DNA from: Nocardioides sp. YIM 152315
GTDB taxonomy: Bacteria > Actinomycetota > Actinomycetes > Propionibacteriales > Nocardioidaceae
Length of the DNA stretch: 64,000 nt
Direction of reading: 5' to 3'
NCBI RefSeq assembly: GCF_029210375.1
Contig: NZ_JARGER010000017.1
Span: 1-64,000, forward strand
In this document: positions 26,048-35,492 of the stretch, piece after piece
Layout of the letters: each line of letters starts with the position of its first letter
Position numbering within the stretch: position 1 is the stretch's first letter
Made by a program: the position numbers and the translations under genes
The notes under the pieces: generated by a model
Database searches by the model: none
Told to the model about the DNA's origin: nothing
What the model saw: only the letters and a program-made list of their open reading frames with translations

Positions 26048-27037
26048 GTGCCGCTCCGCCGACCGTCCGCCGCGCTCGCGGCGCTGCTGGCCGTCCCGCT
26101 GGGCACCCTCGTCGCCTGCTCCGACGAGGGTGACCCCGCCCCCGCGTCCGCCCAGGAGATCAATCCGTACGCCGGGCGCGGCGGCTACGCCGACCCCGAC
26201 TCCCACACCGCGCAGGCGGCGGCGCAGGCGACCGGCTCGGGGGACGCCCAGCAGGAGCGGGTCCTCGCGCGGCTCGCGGAGACGCCGCAGGGCATCTGGC
26301 TCACCCCGGAGCAGGAGCCCGCCGGCCAGGTCGGACCGTACGTCGCGGAGATCGTCGCGGCGGCCGACGACGCCGGGCAGGTGCCCACGTTCGTCGTCTA
26401 CGGCATCCCCGACCGCGACTGCTCGGGCGGGTTCTCCGCCGGTGGGCTGCCGGCCGACGAGTACGGACCGTGGGTGCAGGAGATCGCCGACGCCGCGGAC
26501 GCCGGCGACCACGTGGTGGTCGTCGTGGAGCCCGACGCGCTGCCCGGCGCGCTCGAGTGCGGAGACCGCGAGGAGCGCGTCCGCCTGGTCGCCGACGCCG
26601 TGGACGACCTGGCGGCGGCCGGCGCCACGACGTACGTCGACGCCGGCCACGCCAACTGGGTGGCACCGGAGGACCTGGCGCCGCTGCTCGAGCAGGTCGG
26701 AGTGGAAGACGTCCGGGGCTTCGCCACCAATGTCTCGAACTTCCAGTCCGACGAGGACGAGTGGGCCTACGCCGAGGAGCTGAGCGGGCTGCTCGACGAC
26801 GCGCGCTACATCATCGACAGCGGCCGCAACGGCTTCGGCGCCACGGACGACTGGTGCAACCCGCCCGGCCGGGCCTTCGGCACGCAACCCGGCGCCGTCA
26901 CCGACCACGGGAGCCTCGACGCCTACGTCTGGGTCAAGCCGCCGGGGGAGAGCGACGGCGAGTGCGGAGGGGGCCCGCCGGCCGGACAGTTCTGGCCGGA
27001 ACGCGCCCTGGAGATCGCCGCGGCCTCCGGTTGGTGA
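26048..27037 (+). CDS. Glycoside hydrolase family 6 lipoprotein
   Basis: A 329-residue exported protein with a lipobox ending LVAC (Cys24), so it is probably anchored to the outer face of the membrane. The GH6 core follows: NPYAGRGGYADPDSHTA, YGIPDRDCSGGFSAGG, VEPDALPGAL, VDAGHANW, SNFQ, IDSGRNG, WCNPPGRAFG and the C-terminal YVWVKPPGESDG. The acidic residues used for inverting cleavage of beta-1,4-glucan are kept. There is no carbohydrate-binding module. GH6 enzymes are endo- or exo-cellulases; the substrate in this cell is unproven. CATGAT stands 6 nt before the GTG start. Confidence 0.88.
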   Translation: MPLRRPSAALAALLAVPLGTLVACSDEGDPAPASAQEINPYAGRGGYADPDSHTAQAAAQATGSGDAQQERVLARLAETPQGIWLTPEQEPAGQVGPYVAEIVAAADDAGQVPTFVVYGIPDRDCSGGFSAGGLPADEYGPWVQEIADAADAGDHVVVVVEPDALPGALECGDREERVRLVADAVDDLAAAGATTYVDAGHANWVAPEDLAPLLEQVGVEDVRGFATNVSNFQSDEDEWAYAEELSGLLDDARYIIDSGRNGFGATDDWCNPPGRAFGTQPGAVTDHGSLDAYVWVKPPGESDGECGGGPPAGQFWPERALEIAAASGW

Positions 27038-27040
27038 GGC

Positions 27041-27068
27041 CGACACGCCGCGGCGCGACGGCGTGTCG
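27041..27068 (+). terminator. Hairpin after the GH6 gene
   Basis: CGACACGCCG (27041-27050) and CGGCGTGTCG (27059-27068) form a perfect 10-bp stem with an 8-nt loop, 3 nt after the GH6 stop codon. There is no T-run, as is common for actinobacterial terminators. Confidence 0.6.
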
Positions 27069-27188
27069 TGCTCGCGTCGCCTGACGACCCCCGGGGCACG
27101 ACGGTTCGCGGCCGGTGTCGGCGGACGCGACCGCTCCGTGCGCGGGAACGCGGCAGCCGTGGGCTCCGGCGTTGTTAGGCTGCGCGAC

Positions 27189-28202
27189 ATGGAGTCCGGT
27201 GGCGAGTGGGTTGCGGTCATCATCGAGGACGACCCCGACGTGCGTGACCTCATCGACATCGTGCTCTCGCAGTCGGGATTCACGACGGTCGTCACCGAGA
27301 ACGGCGCCGCCGGCGTCGAGGCCGTGCGCCAGCACAATCCGCTGATCACCACGCTCGACGTCAACATGCCGGGCATGGACGGGTTCGCGGTCGCCAAGCG
27401 GCTGCGCGAGTTCAGCAGCACCTACCTGATCATGATCACCGCGCTCGCCGACGAGATCGACGTCGTGCAGGGCTTCGAGGCCGGCGCCGACGACTACCTC
27501 GTCAAGCCGTTCCGCCCCCGTGAGCTGCGGGCCCGCGCCGACTCGATGCTGCGCCGCCCGCGCGCCCGGATGGACAAGCCCCACGGCTGGGTCGAGTCCA
27601 AGGACACCGAGGCGCCGGCGGCGTCATCCCAGCCGGAGTCGTGGGCCGCCTCCGCCGCGCGCGACCTGGCCGCTTCGCCGCCGCTCCCCCCGATCACTCC
27701 CCAACAGCCCCAGCAGCGTCCGTTCGAGCCGGCGGCGCCGCCGGCCGAGCCGCCGCGGCCCGTGCAGCCGGTGCAGCCGCCCATGCAGCCCGTCGAGCAG
27801 CCCGCCCCGGCGCCGACGCTCCAGCCGGTGCCGCCGGCCGGGCAGCACGGCGCGGTGGTGGCCGACCCGTCGACCGGCTGGATGCACTTCAACGGGCTGG
27901 CGCTCAACCCCGAGACCCGCGTGGCGACCGTCCACAACGCCGCGGTCGACCTGACCCGCACCGAGTTCGACCTGCTGGCCTCGCTGATGAGCACCGGGCG
28001 CCGGGTCCGCAGCAAGGCCGACCTGGTGCTGACCATGCGCGGCCAGCAGTACGTCACGTCGTACTTCGTCAACGAGGCCGACAAGCGCTCGGTCGAGGTG
28101 CACATCGCCAACCTGCGCCGCAAGCTCGGCGACGACGCCGCCACCCCGCGCTACGTCGAGACCGTGCGCGGCGTGGGCTACCGCCTCGCCGAGATGGTGT
28201 GA
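27189..28202 (+). CDS. OmpR-type response regulator with long Pro/Gln-rich linker
   Basis: A 337-residue response regulator. The receiver occupies about 8-122 with acidic pair Asp14/Asp15, phospho-acceptor Asp57 in LDVNMPGMDG, Thr84 and Lys106 in VKPF. The winged-helix domain occupies about 235-335, ending VHIANLRRKLGDDAATPRYVETVRGVGYRL. Between them is an unusual linker of roughly 100 residues very rich in Pro, Gln and Ala. No histidine kinase is adjacent, so the partner is unknown. The ATG follows TAGGCT (27176-27181) by 7 nt, indicating a leaderless mRNA. Confidence 0.9.
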   Translation: MESGGEWVAVIIEDDPDVRDLIDIVLSQSGFTTVVTENGAAGVEAVRQHNPLITTLDVNMPGMDGFAVAKRLREFSSTYLIMITALADEIDVVQGFEAGADDYLVKPFRPRELRARADSMLRRPRARMDKPHGWVESKDTEAPAASSQPESWAASAARDLAASPPLPPITPQQPQQRPFEPAAPPAEPPRPVQPVQPPMQPVEQPAPAPTLQPVPPAGQHGAVVADPSTGWMHFNGLALNPETRVATVHNAAVDLTRTEFDLLASLMSTGRRVRSKADLVLTMRGQQYVTSYFVNEADKRSVEVHIANLRRKLGDDAATPRYVETVRGVGYRLAEMV

Positions 28203-28343
28203 CTCCCTCGCCGGAGCGGCGAGGATCTCTCCCGCGCCGACCAGTCCTGGGCAGGGTCTGTCGGTGGAAGCCGGTGGCGTGACGTTCCGGATGGCGTGCG
28301 GCTGACGCCCCCGCGGCGCGTGGTCCCGCGAGGCCGAGGGCCC

Positions 28344-28422
28344 ACTTCTCGGGCAGTCCCCTCACTTCTCCGGTGTTGCAACGCCCGAGAAGAGCAGGAA
28401 TACCCGGTGCACCGGGTATTCC
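28344..28422. repeat. Dispersed compound-hairpin repeat, copy B
   Basis: Second copy of the element at 10075-10156, same orientation. A first hairpin (CTTCTCCGG...CCCGAGAAG) is followed by a perfect 26-nt palindrome at 28397-28422 centred on CCGGTG/CACCGG. It lies in the 246-bp gap between the response-regulator gene and the convergent lipoprotein gene, where it could stop transcription from either side. The rest of that gap shows nothing else recognisable. Confidence 0.8.
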
Positions 28423-28448
28423 GCGACCCCGACGCCCGCCGCGTCGCC

Positions 28449-29186
28449 TCAGTTGGCGTCGACGGGGATCGACTGCGCCTCGGTCGGCTCGTCGGACTCG
28501 AAGATCGCGATCGGCACCTTCTGGCTGATCTTCTTCTTCACGAAGCTGCCGGTGCCGGCGCGCTGCTCCATCCAGACGGTCGCCGTGAAGAAGAGGTCGA
28601 TGCCCTTCGTGTCCATCGAGGTCGGCCGGATCGGCTGGTTGCGCAGCTCGAAGGCACCCTTGGGCGAGGTGATCAGCATGCCGTGCTTGGTCGAGACCGG
28701 CTCGGGGTCGAAGGTGACGTTCTTGGCCACGGCGTCGAGGGAGTAGGGCTCCTCGCCGGACCTCGACCCGTCGCGCAGCGTCACCTGGGAGGTGACGACG
28801 ATCCGGTCGAGGTAGACCTTCCGCTTGGTGCGGAAGGGATCGCGCAGGTCGCGGTCGAGGTCGTAGGCCTGGAAGGTGAACGAGAAGAACTTCTTGCCCT
28901 TGGGGTACCACTCGTTGGTCCGCGGCGTCGACTTCGTCGGGTAGAGCGTGTAGACGAAGTCGAGGTCGTCGATGTCGATGTGCGACTGGAACGTGCCGTC
29001 GCGCGTGAACTGGGAGTCGTACGGCGTCTCGGTCGCGTTCGGCGAGGCCGAGGGGGTCTCCGCCGGGTCGTCGTTGCCGGTGAGGCCGTCGATCGCCGAG
29101 CAGCCGGTCAGCGCCGTGAGCGTCGCGACCAGCGAGATCGCGACGACGGCCGACCTGAGCGGCAGACGCGAGCAGGTGCGGGACAT
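28449..29186 (-). CDS. Lipoprotein of unknown function
   Basis: A 245-residue exported lipoprotein with a signal peptide and lipobox LTGC (about residue 28). A short Thr/Ser/Pro/Asn spacer (about 38-52) follows, then a beta-rich domain of about 190 residues (FQSHIDIDDLDFVYTLYPTKSTPRTNEWYPKGKKFFSFTF...). Such a Gly-poor beta domain may be Ig-like, similar in layout to DUF4352-type lipoproteins, but I do not recognise a specific family. AGGAG lies 6 nt before the ATG. It directly follows the glycosyltransferase gene in the same direction, which hints at a shared surface-glycan function. Confidence 0.75.
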   Translation of the reverse strand: MSRTCSRLPLRSAVVAISLVATLTALTGCSAIDGLTGNDDPAETPSASPNATETPYDSQFTRDGTFQSHIDIDDLDFVYTLYPTKSTPRTNEWYPKGKKFFSFTFQAYDLDRDLRDPFRTKRKVYLDRIVVTSQVTLRDGSRSGEEPYSLDAVAKNVTFDPEPVSTKHGMLITSPKGAFELRNQPIRPTSMDTKGIDLFFTATVWMEQRAGTGSFVKKKISQKVPIAIFESDEPTEAQSIPVDAN

Positions 29187-29218
29187 GGAAGGCTCCTGGA
29201 GGTCGGGGGTCATCGGGG

Positions 29219-30694
29219 TCAGGCCTTGAAGCCCCGGTAGCGCCGCATCGCCTTGAGGACCATCCAGGCGGTCTGGAGGACGGTGATGACGCCGAGGATG
29301 GGCCAGCACACCGCGAGGACGTCGGAGCGGAGGCCGATCGGCAGCTGCAGCCAGATCGCGGCGCTCACCACGAAGACGAAGACGAACGCGACGAACGGGT
29401 AGAGCCACGCGACGCCCTTGCCGCGCTCGGCCTTCGCCTGGGCCGCCCAGTTGTCGGTCTGCTGGCGGCTGAAGAACTTCGCCCAGGCCCGGATGAAGTG
29501 ACCCATCCGGATCACCATGTAGCTCTCGGCGGGCACCACCAGCAACGCGAAGAGGTAGTCGCGTCTGTGGGCGAACTCCATCGACCGGGCGACCCGCAGG
29601 TTCAGCCAGACCGCGGCCAGCGGCGGGATCAGCCACCACGGGCTGAACACGAACGCGTCGATGTCGAGCGAGCCGGCGAGCAGCAGCACGAACATCACGC
29701 GGGTCGTGATGTTGATGACCATCGACATGTGCTCGAACCAGCGCAGCCGCAGGTTCGGGTGGAACGGCTGGCCGCGGGTGTCGCCGCGCTGGCCAGGCCA
29801 CATCAGGTCGATCGCGCCGAAGTTCCACTTGACCTGCTGGGCGTCGAGCGATCGGAGCGTGGTCATCCCACCCACGTGGGCGCGGGCGCGGGCGGAGATC
29901 TTGGTGAGGTAGCCGGCGCTCTTGATCTGCAGGGAGAGCAGCGAGTCCTCGACCTCGCTGTCGTTGACCCAGGGCGTGCGCTGGTGGCTGTCCTCGAGCA
30001 CGTCACGCAGGGCCTGCGTGGAGAAGATCGAGAACTGGCCGCCGAGCACCGCCATGTTGCGACCCTTGAGCAGGTTCTGCATGTTGAACGCGGCGAACTG
30101 CGCGCGCTGGCCGGCGATCAGGAACTTCGCCGCCGGCCCGTCGAGCGCGCTGTCGTCGATGGAGTAGATCGCGGAGATGCCGCCGATCCGGTCGTCGCTC
30201 GAGATCTCGTCGACGAGGTGCTGCACGGCGTCCGGCTCGGGCGTGGTGTCGCCGTCGACGCCGAGCAGGAAGTCCATGGTCTCGACGAGCGAGTAGCCGT
30301 AGTTGAGGGCGCCGACCTTCTTGTCGGGGTTCCTGCCGATGTCGTGGACGTAGATCTCCGTCTCCTGCTCGCCGGTCGGAGTCATCCGCTTGTGCGGACC
30401 GGCGTAGTGACTGGCGATCTCGACGGAGTCGTCGGAGGTGTTGTTGACGATGACGTGGATGCTGTCGGGGAGCCGCGTCTGCTGGAGGAGCGAGTCGAGC
30501 ACGCCCGCGATCGTCTCGGCCTCGTTGTACGCCGGGATGATGCAGCCGACCGTCGGCCGGTACGTCGGCAGCTCGTCGGCCTCGTCCTCGTACCGGTCCT
30601 CGTAGGCCGGGAGCCCGGGATCCGCGATGCGGATGTACTGGCTCCCGGTGGCGAACTGCCCCGGCACCTGCGTGCCGGCGTCGTTCACGTCCAC
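29219..30694 (-). CDS. Processive family-2 glycosyltransferase (membrane)
   Basis: A 491-residue GT2 enzyme. The GT-A domain begins at GCIIPAYNEAETIAGVLDSLL. It has DGD (147-149) for the metal/UDP site, GGQFSIF, an acceptor acidic pair in EVED (247-250), and the QQVKW box (286-290), a QxxRW-like motif of processive cellulose/hyaluronan synthase relatives. About four to five transmembrane helices follow. It probably polymerises or secretes a surface polysaccharide; the sugar is not known. The GTG at 30694 is chosen for the GGAG 5 nt upstream. A lipoprotein gene follows 32 nt downstream. Confidence 0.87.
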   Translation of the reverse strand: MDVNDAGTQVPGQFATGSQYIRIADPGLPAYEDRYEDEADELPTYRPTVGCIIPAYNEAETIAGVLDSLLQQTRLPDSIHVIVNNTSDDSVEIASHYAGPHKRMTPTGEQETEIYVHDIGRNPDKKVGALNYGYSLVETMDFLLGVDGDTTPEPDAVQHLVDEISSDDRIGGISAIYSIDDSALDGPAAKFLIAGQRAQFAAFNMQNLLKGRNMAVLGGQFSIFSTQALRDVLEDSHQRTPWVNDSEVEDSLLSLQIKSAGYLTKISARARAHVGGMTTLRSLDAQQVKWNFGAIDLMWPGQRGDTRGQPFHPNLRLRWFEHMSMVINITTRVMFVLLLAGSLDIDAFVFSPWWLIPPLAAVWLNLRVARSMEFAHRRDYLFALLVVPAESYMVIRMGHFIRAWAKFFSRQQTDNWAAQAKAERGKGVAWLYPFVAFVFVFVVSAAIWLQLPIGLRSDVLAVCWPILGVITVLQTAWMVLKAMRRYRGFKA

Positions 30695-30863
30695 GTCGTC
30701 TCCGTCTTCCGTGCTGCCCGGCGCCACCCGATGCGGCGCAACCCCAAGATTGGTGACATCAAGTCTGCGGAACACCCCTCAAGACGCTGCAGGGCAAAGC
30801 CCAAAGATCGCCTCAAGTATGGGCCAGCACGCGTGGTCTGGACCACATCTGCGGGCCGGAGGG

Positions 30864-31087
30864 TCAGCGAGGGAGCGCGCTGGAGCGCCAGCCGCCGGGG
30901 CCGTGCGGGAGCGCCCGCCGCACCGTGCGGTGGTGGGCCGACCACTCGGCGACCGGCCGCGGGGCGGCTGCCCGCGGCGAGCCGGCCGCGCTCAGCACCG
31001 CGACGATCGCCGCGACCTCCTCGGGGGTCGCGTCGCCGTTGACGATGCGCAGGACCGGCCCGCCCTCCGGTGGGTTCACGGCGGCCA

Positions 31088-31088
<1 letters not shown>
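30864..31088 (-). CDS. accE: Acyl-CoA carboxylase epsilon subunit
   Basis: A 74-residue protein with the actinobacterial AccE/PccE pattern: an N-terminal strand PVLRIVNGDATPEEVAAIVAVL, a short linker, then a basic C-terminal stretch with a conserved W (VAEWSAHHRTVRR, GGWRSSALPR). Epsilon chains stabilise the alpha-beta holoenzyme. Its ATG overlaps the last base of the beta-chain stop codon (TGATG), so the two are translated together. It is short and easily missed, but sequence and context agree. Confidence 0.88.
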
Positions 31089-32722
<1,634 letters not shown>

Positions 32723-32764
32723 CGGGTGGGGGCTCCTCACTGGCACGGGATCTGGACCGTGGGC

Positions 32765-32771
32765 CAATCTA
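32765..32771. promoter_or_regulatory. Overlapping divergent -10 elements for accB and birA
   Basis: On the minus strand TAGATT (32766-32771) would serve accB with a leader of about 36 nt. On the plus strand CAATCT (32765-32770) stands 7 nt before the birA GTG. The two boxes share the same bases, so the promoters would compete for polymerase. Inferred from spacing only. Confidence 0.35.
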
Positions 32772-32777
32772 GTGCCC

Positions 32778-33584
32778 GTGACCCCTGACGCCATGAGACG
32801 CCCATCACTCGACGCCGCCCGGCTGGCCGCGCTGGCGCCCGGCGTCGTCATCGAGGTGCTCCGGGAGACGACCTCCACCAACGCCGTCGCCGCGGAGCGG
32901 GCGCGGGCGGGCGCGCCGGAGGGGTCGGTGGTAGCGGCGGAGCACCAGACCGCCGGCCGGGGGCGTCTGGACCGCTCGTGGGCGACGCCGCCGCGCTCCG
33001 CGCTGCTGTTCTCCGTCGTCCTGCGGCCCACCGTGCCGGCGGCCGTCTGGCCCTGGCTCCCGCTGCTGACCGGGTACGTCGTGGCGCGGGCGCTGCGCGG
33101 GGCCGGGTACGACGCCGGCACGAAGTGGCCCAACGACGTGCTGATCGGAGACGAGAAGATCGCGGGGATCCTCGTCGAGCGGCTCCAGACGCCGTCCGGT
33201 CCCGCGGCCGTGGTGGGCATCGGCCTCAACGTGTCCCTGACCCCCGAGGAGCTCCCGGTCCCGACCGCGACGTCGCTGCTGATCGCGTCCGGGGCCGAGC
33301 CGGACCGCACCGACCTCCTCGTCCTCCTGGTCGAGGCGCTCGTCGAGGCCTACGACGCCTGGCAGGCCGGGGGCGAGTCGGCTCGCGACCGGCTCGCGGC
33401 GTCGTACGCCGCCGCGTGCGTGACCGTCGGCCGCGACGTCCGCGTCGATCTCCCGTCCGGCGATCCGCTGACCGGCCGCGCCACCGGCGTCGACCGGGAC
33501 GGCCGGCTGGTGGTCCGCGGGCCGGCGGGCGAGACCGCGGTGGGCGCCGGCGACGTGGTCCACGTGCGGCCGACCGATCGGTGA
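32778..33584 (+). CDS. birA: Biotin--[acetyl-CoA-carboxylase] ligase
   Basis: A 268-residue biotin protein ligase that starts directly with the catalytic domain: [16 protein letters not shown], the biotinyl-AMP loop [34 protein letters not shown], and a C-terminal SH3-like cap. It has no N-terminal DNA-binding domain, so it is a non-repressor class ligase. It attaches biotin to pyruvate carboxylase and the acyl-CoA carboxylase alpha chain, both encoded in this window. An ATG 15 nt downstream is an alternative start. The next gene, a PH-domain protein, begins 12 nt after the stop. Confidence 0.93.
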   Translation: MTPDAMRRPSLDAARLAALAPGVVIEVLRETTSTNAVAAERARAGAPEGSVVAAEHQTAGRGRLDRSWATPPRSALLFSVVLRPTVPAAVWPWLPLLTGYVVARALRGAGYDAGTKWPNDVLIGDEKIAGILVERLQTPSGPAAVVGIGLNVSLTPEELPVPTATSLLIASGAEPDRTDLLVLLVEALVEAYDAWQAGGESARDRLAASYAAACVTVGRDVRVDLPSGDPLTGRATGVDRDGRLVVRGPAGETAVGAGDVVHVRPTDR

Positions 33585-33596
33585 CATGATCTGCCC

Positions 33597-34097
33597 GTGG
33601 CCATCTCCCGCAGACTGCTGAACGACGGCGAGGCCGTCGTCATCGACACGCGCACGCATGTCAAGGCCCTGCTGTGGCCGCTCGTCCTGCTCGTCGTGCT
33701 GCTGGCGGTCGGCACCTACGTGCAGACGCAGTGGGACCAAACGGTCGCCTACGTCGTGTGGGTCATCGTCGCCGTCGGGATCGTGTGGTGGGTGCTCCGG
33801 CCGGCGCTCGTGTGGGCCACGGCGTCGTACACGTTCACCGACCGACGGCTGATCACGCGCAGCGGCGTCATCGTGCGCCGCGGCCACGACATGCCGCTGG
33901 CGCGGATCAGCGACATCGCCTACGAGTTCGGCCTGATCGACCGGATGCTCGGGTGCGGCACCCTGCTCATCTCCGACGCCAGCACCCACGGCACCGTCAA
34001 GCTCCACGACATCCCGCGGGTCGAGGAGACCCAGCGGCGGGTCAACGAGATGCTCCAGCGCATCCACGACCGCTCGGGCGGACATGAGGGAACCTGA
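33597..34097 (+). CDS. PH-domain membrane protein
   Basis: A 166-residue protein with two transmembrane helices (about 25-66) followed by one bacterial PH domain: WATASYTFTDRRLITRSGVIVRRGHDMPLARISDIAYEFGLIDRMLGCGTLLI. The gene stands between biotin ligase and an adenylate cyclase, overlapping the cyclase start by 14 nt. That suggests a membrane partner for the cyclase, but no direct evidence exists in the sequence. CATGAT (33585-33590) is 6 nt upstream of the GTG. Confidence 0.82.
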   Translation: MAISRRLLNDGEAVVIDTRTHVKALLWPLVLLVVLLAVGTYVQTQWDQTVAYVVWVIVAVGIVWWVLRPALVWATASYTFTDRRLITRSGVIVRRGHDMPLARISDIAYEFGLIDRMLGCGTLLISDASTHGTVKLHDIPRVEETQRRVNEMLQRIHDRSGGHEGT

Positions 34098-35088
34098 GCG
34101 GTCGGGCCCGGTGTCGGGAGACGAACCCGCCCCGGAGGACCTGGAGAAGGCGATCCTCGGGCAGGCACCCAGCTTCAACGCCCAGGAGATCGCCACCCGC
34201 ACCGGCGTGACGCTGGAGGAGGCGCGGCGGCTCTGGCGGGCCCTGGGCTTCCCCGAGCACGGCCTCGAGACGGCGTTCACCGACGCCGACGCCGAGGCGC
34301 TGTCGACGATGCTGGCGATCGTGCGCTCGGGCACCGTCGACTTCGACCTGGCGCTGAACCTGACCCGCGCGGTCGGCCAGACCATGGCCCGGCTCGCCGA
34401 CTGGGAGGTCTCGACGCTCGTCACCCGGGTCGAGGAGCTCACCGACGACCCGGAGTCCGACGGCCGCAGCGTCTCCGCGCTGCGCCTGATCCAGGACCTG
34501 AGCGCGCCGTTCGAGGAGCTGCTCGTCTACGTCTGGCGCCGTCACCTCGCCGCCGCCGTCGCGCGGGTCGAGGCGCTGCGGGCCAACGAGGAGGATCTCA
34601 ACACCGTCCAGCTCACGGTCGGCTTCGCCGACATCGTCAGCTTCACCGCGCTCTCCAACCGCCTGACCGAGGAGCGCATCGGCGACCTCGTCGAGCTCTT
34701 CGAGTCGCGGTGCGCCGACGTGGTCGCCGCGCAGCGCGGCCGGGTCATCAAGAGCATTGGCGACTCCGTGCTCTTCGTCAGCGACGACCCCGTCCGCGCC
34801 TACGACATCGCCGAGGGGATCATCAACGTCGTGGGCCGTGACTCGCGGATGCCCGACGTACGCCTCGGCCTCGCGAGCGGGTCGGTCGTCATGCGGCTCG
34901 GCGACGTCTTCGGACCGCCCGTCAACCTGGCCGCCCGACTGACCGCGGTCGCCCGGCGCAACCGGATCATCATCGACGCGGCCACGGCGGCGCTGCTGCC
35001 GCCCGACGAGTTCGAGACGCGGCCGCTGCCGGCCCGACCTGTCCGTGGCTTCGGCATCGTCGAGCCGGTCGCGGTGCGCCGCGCATAA
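34084..35088 (+). CDS. Class III adenylate cyclase with N-terminal regulatory domain
   Basis: A 334-residue protein that makes cAMP. Residues about 15-160 are an all-helical domain resembling the pH-sensing regulatory domain of mycobacterial Rv1264 (FNAQEIATRTGVTLEEARRLWRALGF). The cyclase domain spans about 172-330: metal Asp183 (FADIVSFT) and Asp227 (SIGDSVLF), purine-specifying Lys223 and Asp274, and transition-state Asn281 and Arg285 (NLAAR). All catalytic positions are kept, and the Lys/Asp pair indicates ATP rather than GTP. It has no membrane helix. It overlaps the PH-domain gene upstream by 14 nt. Confidence 0.92.
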   Translation: MREPERSGPVSGDEPAPEDLEKAILGQAPSFNAQEIATRTGVTLEEARRLWRALGFPEHGLETAFTDADAEALSTMLAIVRSGTVDFDLALNLTRAVGQTMARLADWEVSTLVTRVEELTDDPESDGRSVSALRLIQDLSAPFEELLVYVWRRHLAAAVARVEALRANEEDLNTVQLTVGFADIVSFTALSNRLTEERIGDLVELFESRCADVVAAQRGRVIKSIGDSVLFVSDDPVRAYDIAEGIINVVGRDSRMPDVRLGLASGSVVMRLGDVFGPPVNLAARLTAVARRNRIIIDAATAALLPPDEFETRPLPARPVRGFGIVEPVAVRRA

Positions 35089-35152
35089 CCAATACCCCAG
35101 AAAATTCCCCGAATCCGCTCCGTCGCCCGGTCCACGTTCCTACCGTGGGCGG

Positions 35153-35470
35153 ATGATCGAGGTGCAGGGCATCCGGCTCGACCCCGACGAGCGTCGCGCC
35201 TGGCGGGGCAACGAGGAGCTGGCGCTGTCGCGCAAGGAGTTCGATCTCCTGCACTGCCTGATGGCGCGTGCCGGCGACATCGTGAGCCGTGAGGAGCTGA
35301 TGCTCGAGGTCTGGCAGACGACGTTCTGGACGTCGTCGAAGACGATCGACGTGCACCTCGGGTGGGTACGCCGCAAGCTCGGCGACGACAGCCGGCACCC
35401 GTACCTGATCACCACCGTCCGCGGCCGGGGGCTGCGCTTCGAGACCGAGGACCACCGGCACCTCGCCTGA
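35153..35470 (+). CDS. Orphan winged-helix DNA-binding protein (OmpR-type effector only)
   Basis: A 105-residue protein that is almost only an OmpR/PhoB winged helix: IRLDPDERRAWRGNEELALSRKEFDLLHCLMARAGDIVSREELM, then KTIDVHLGWVRRKLGDDSRHPYLITTVRGRGLRF. No receiver domain is present or encoded upstream, and no frameshifted remnant is visible in the 64-bp gap after the cyclase stop. The ATG follows TACCGT (35141-35146) by 6 nt, so it has its own leaderless promoter. It may bind DNA constitutively or be controlled by expression level; neighbouring cAMP and purine genes give no firm lead. Confidence 0.82.
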   Translation: MIEVQGIRLDPDERRAWRGNEELALSRKEFDLLHCLMARAGDIVSREELMLEVWQTTFWTSSKTIDVHLGWVRRKLGDDSRHPYLITTVRGRGLRFETEDHRHLA

Positions 35471-35492
35471 GCCGAGCCTCTAGAGTTCCGGT

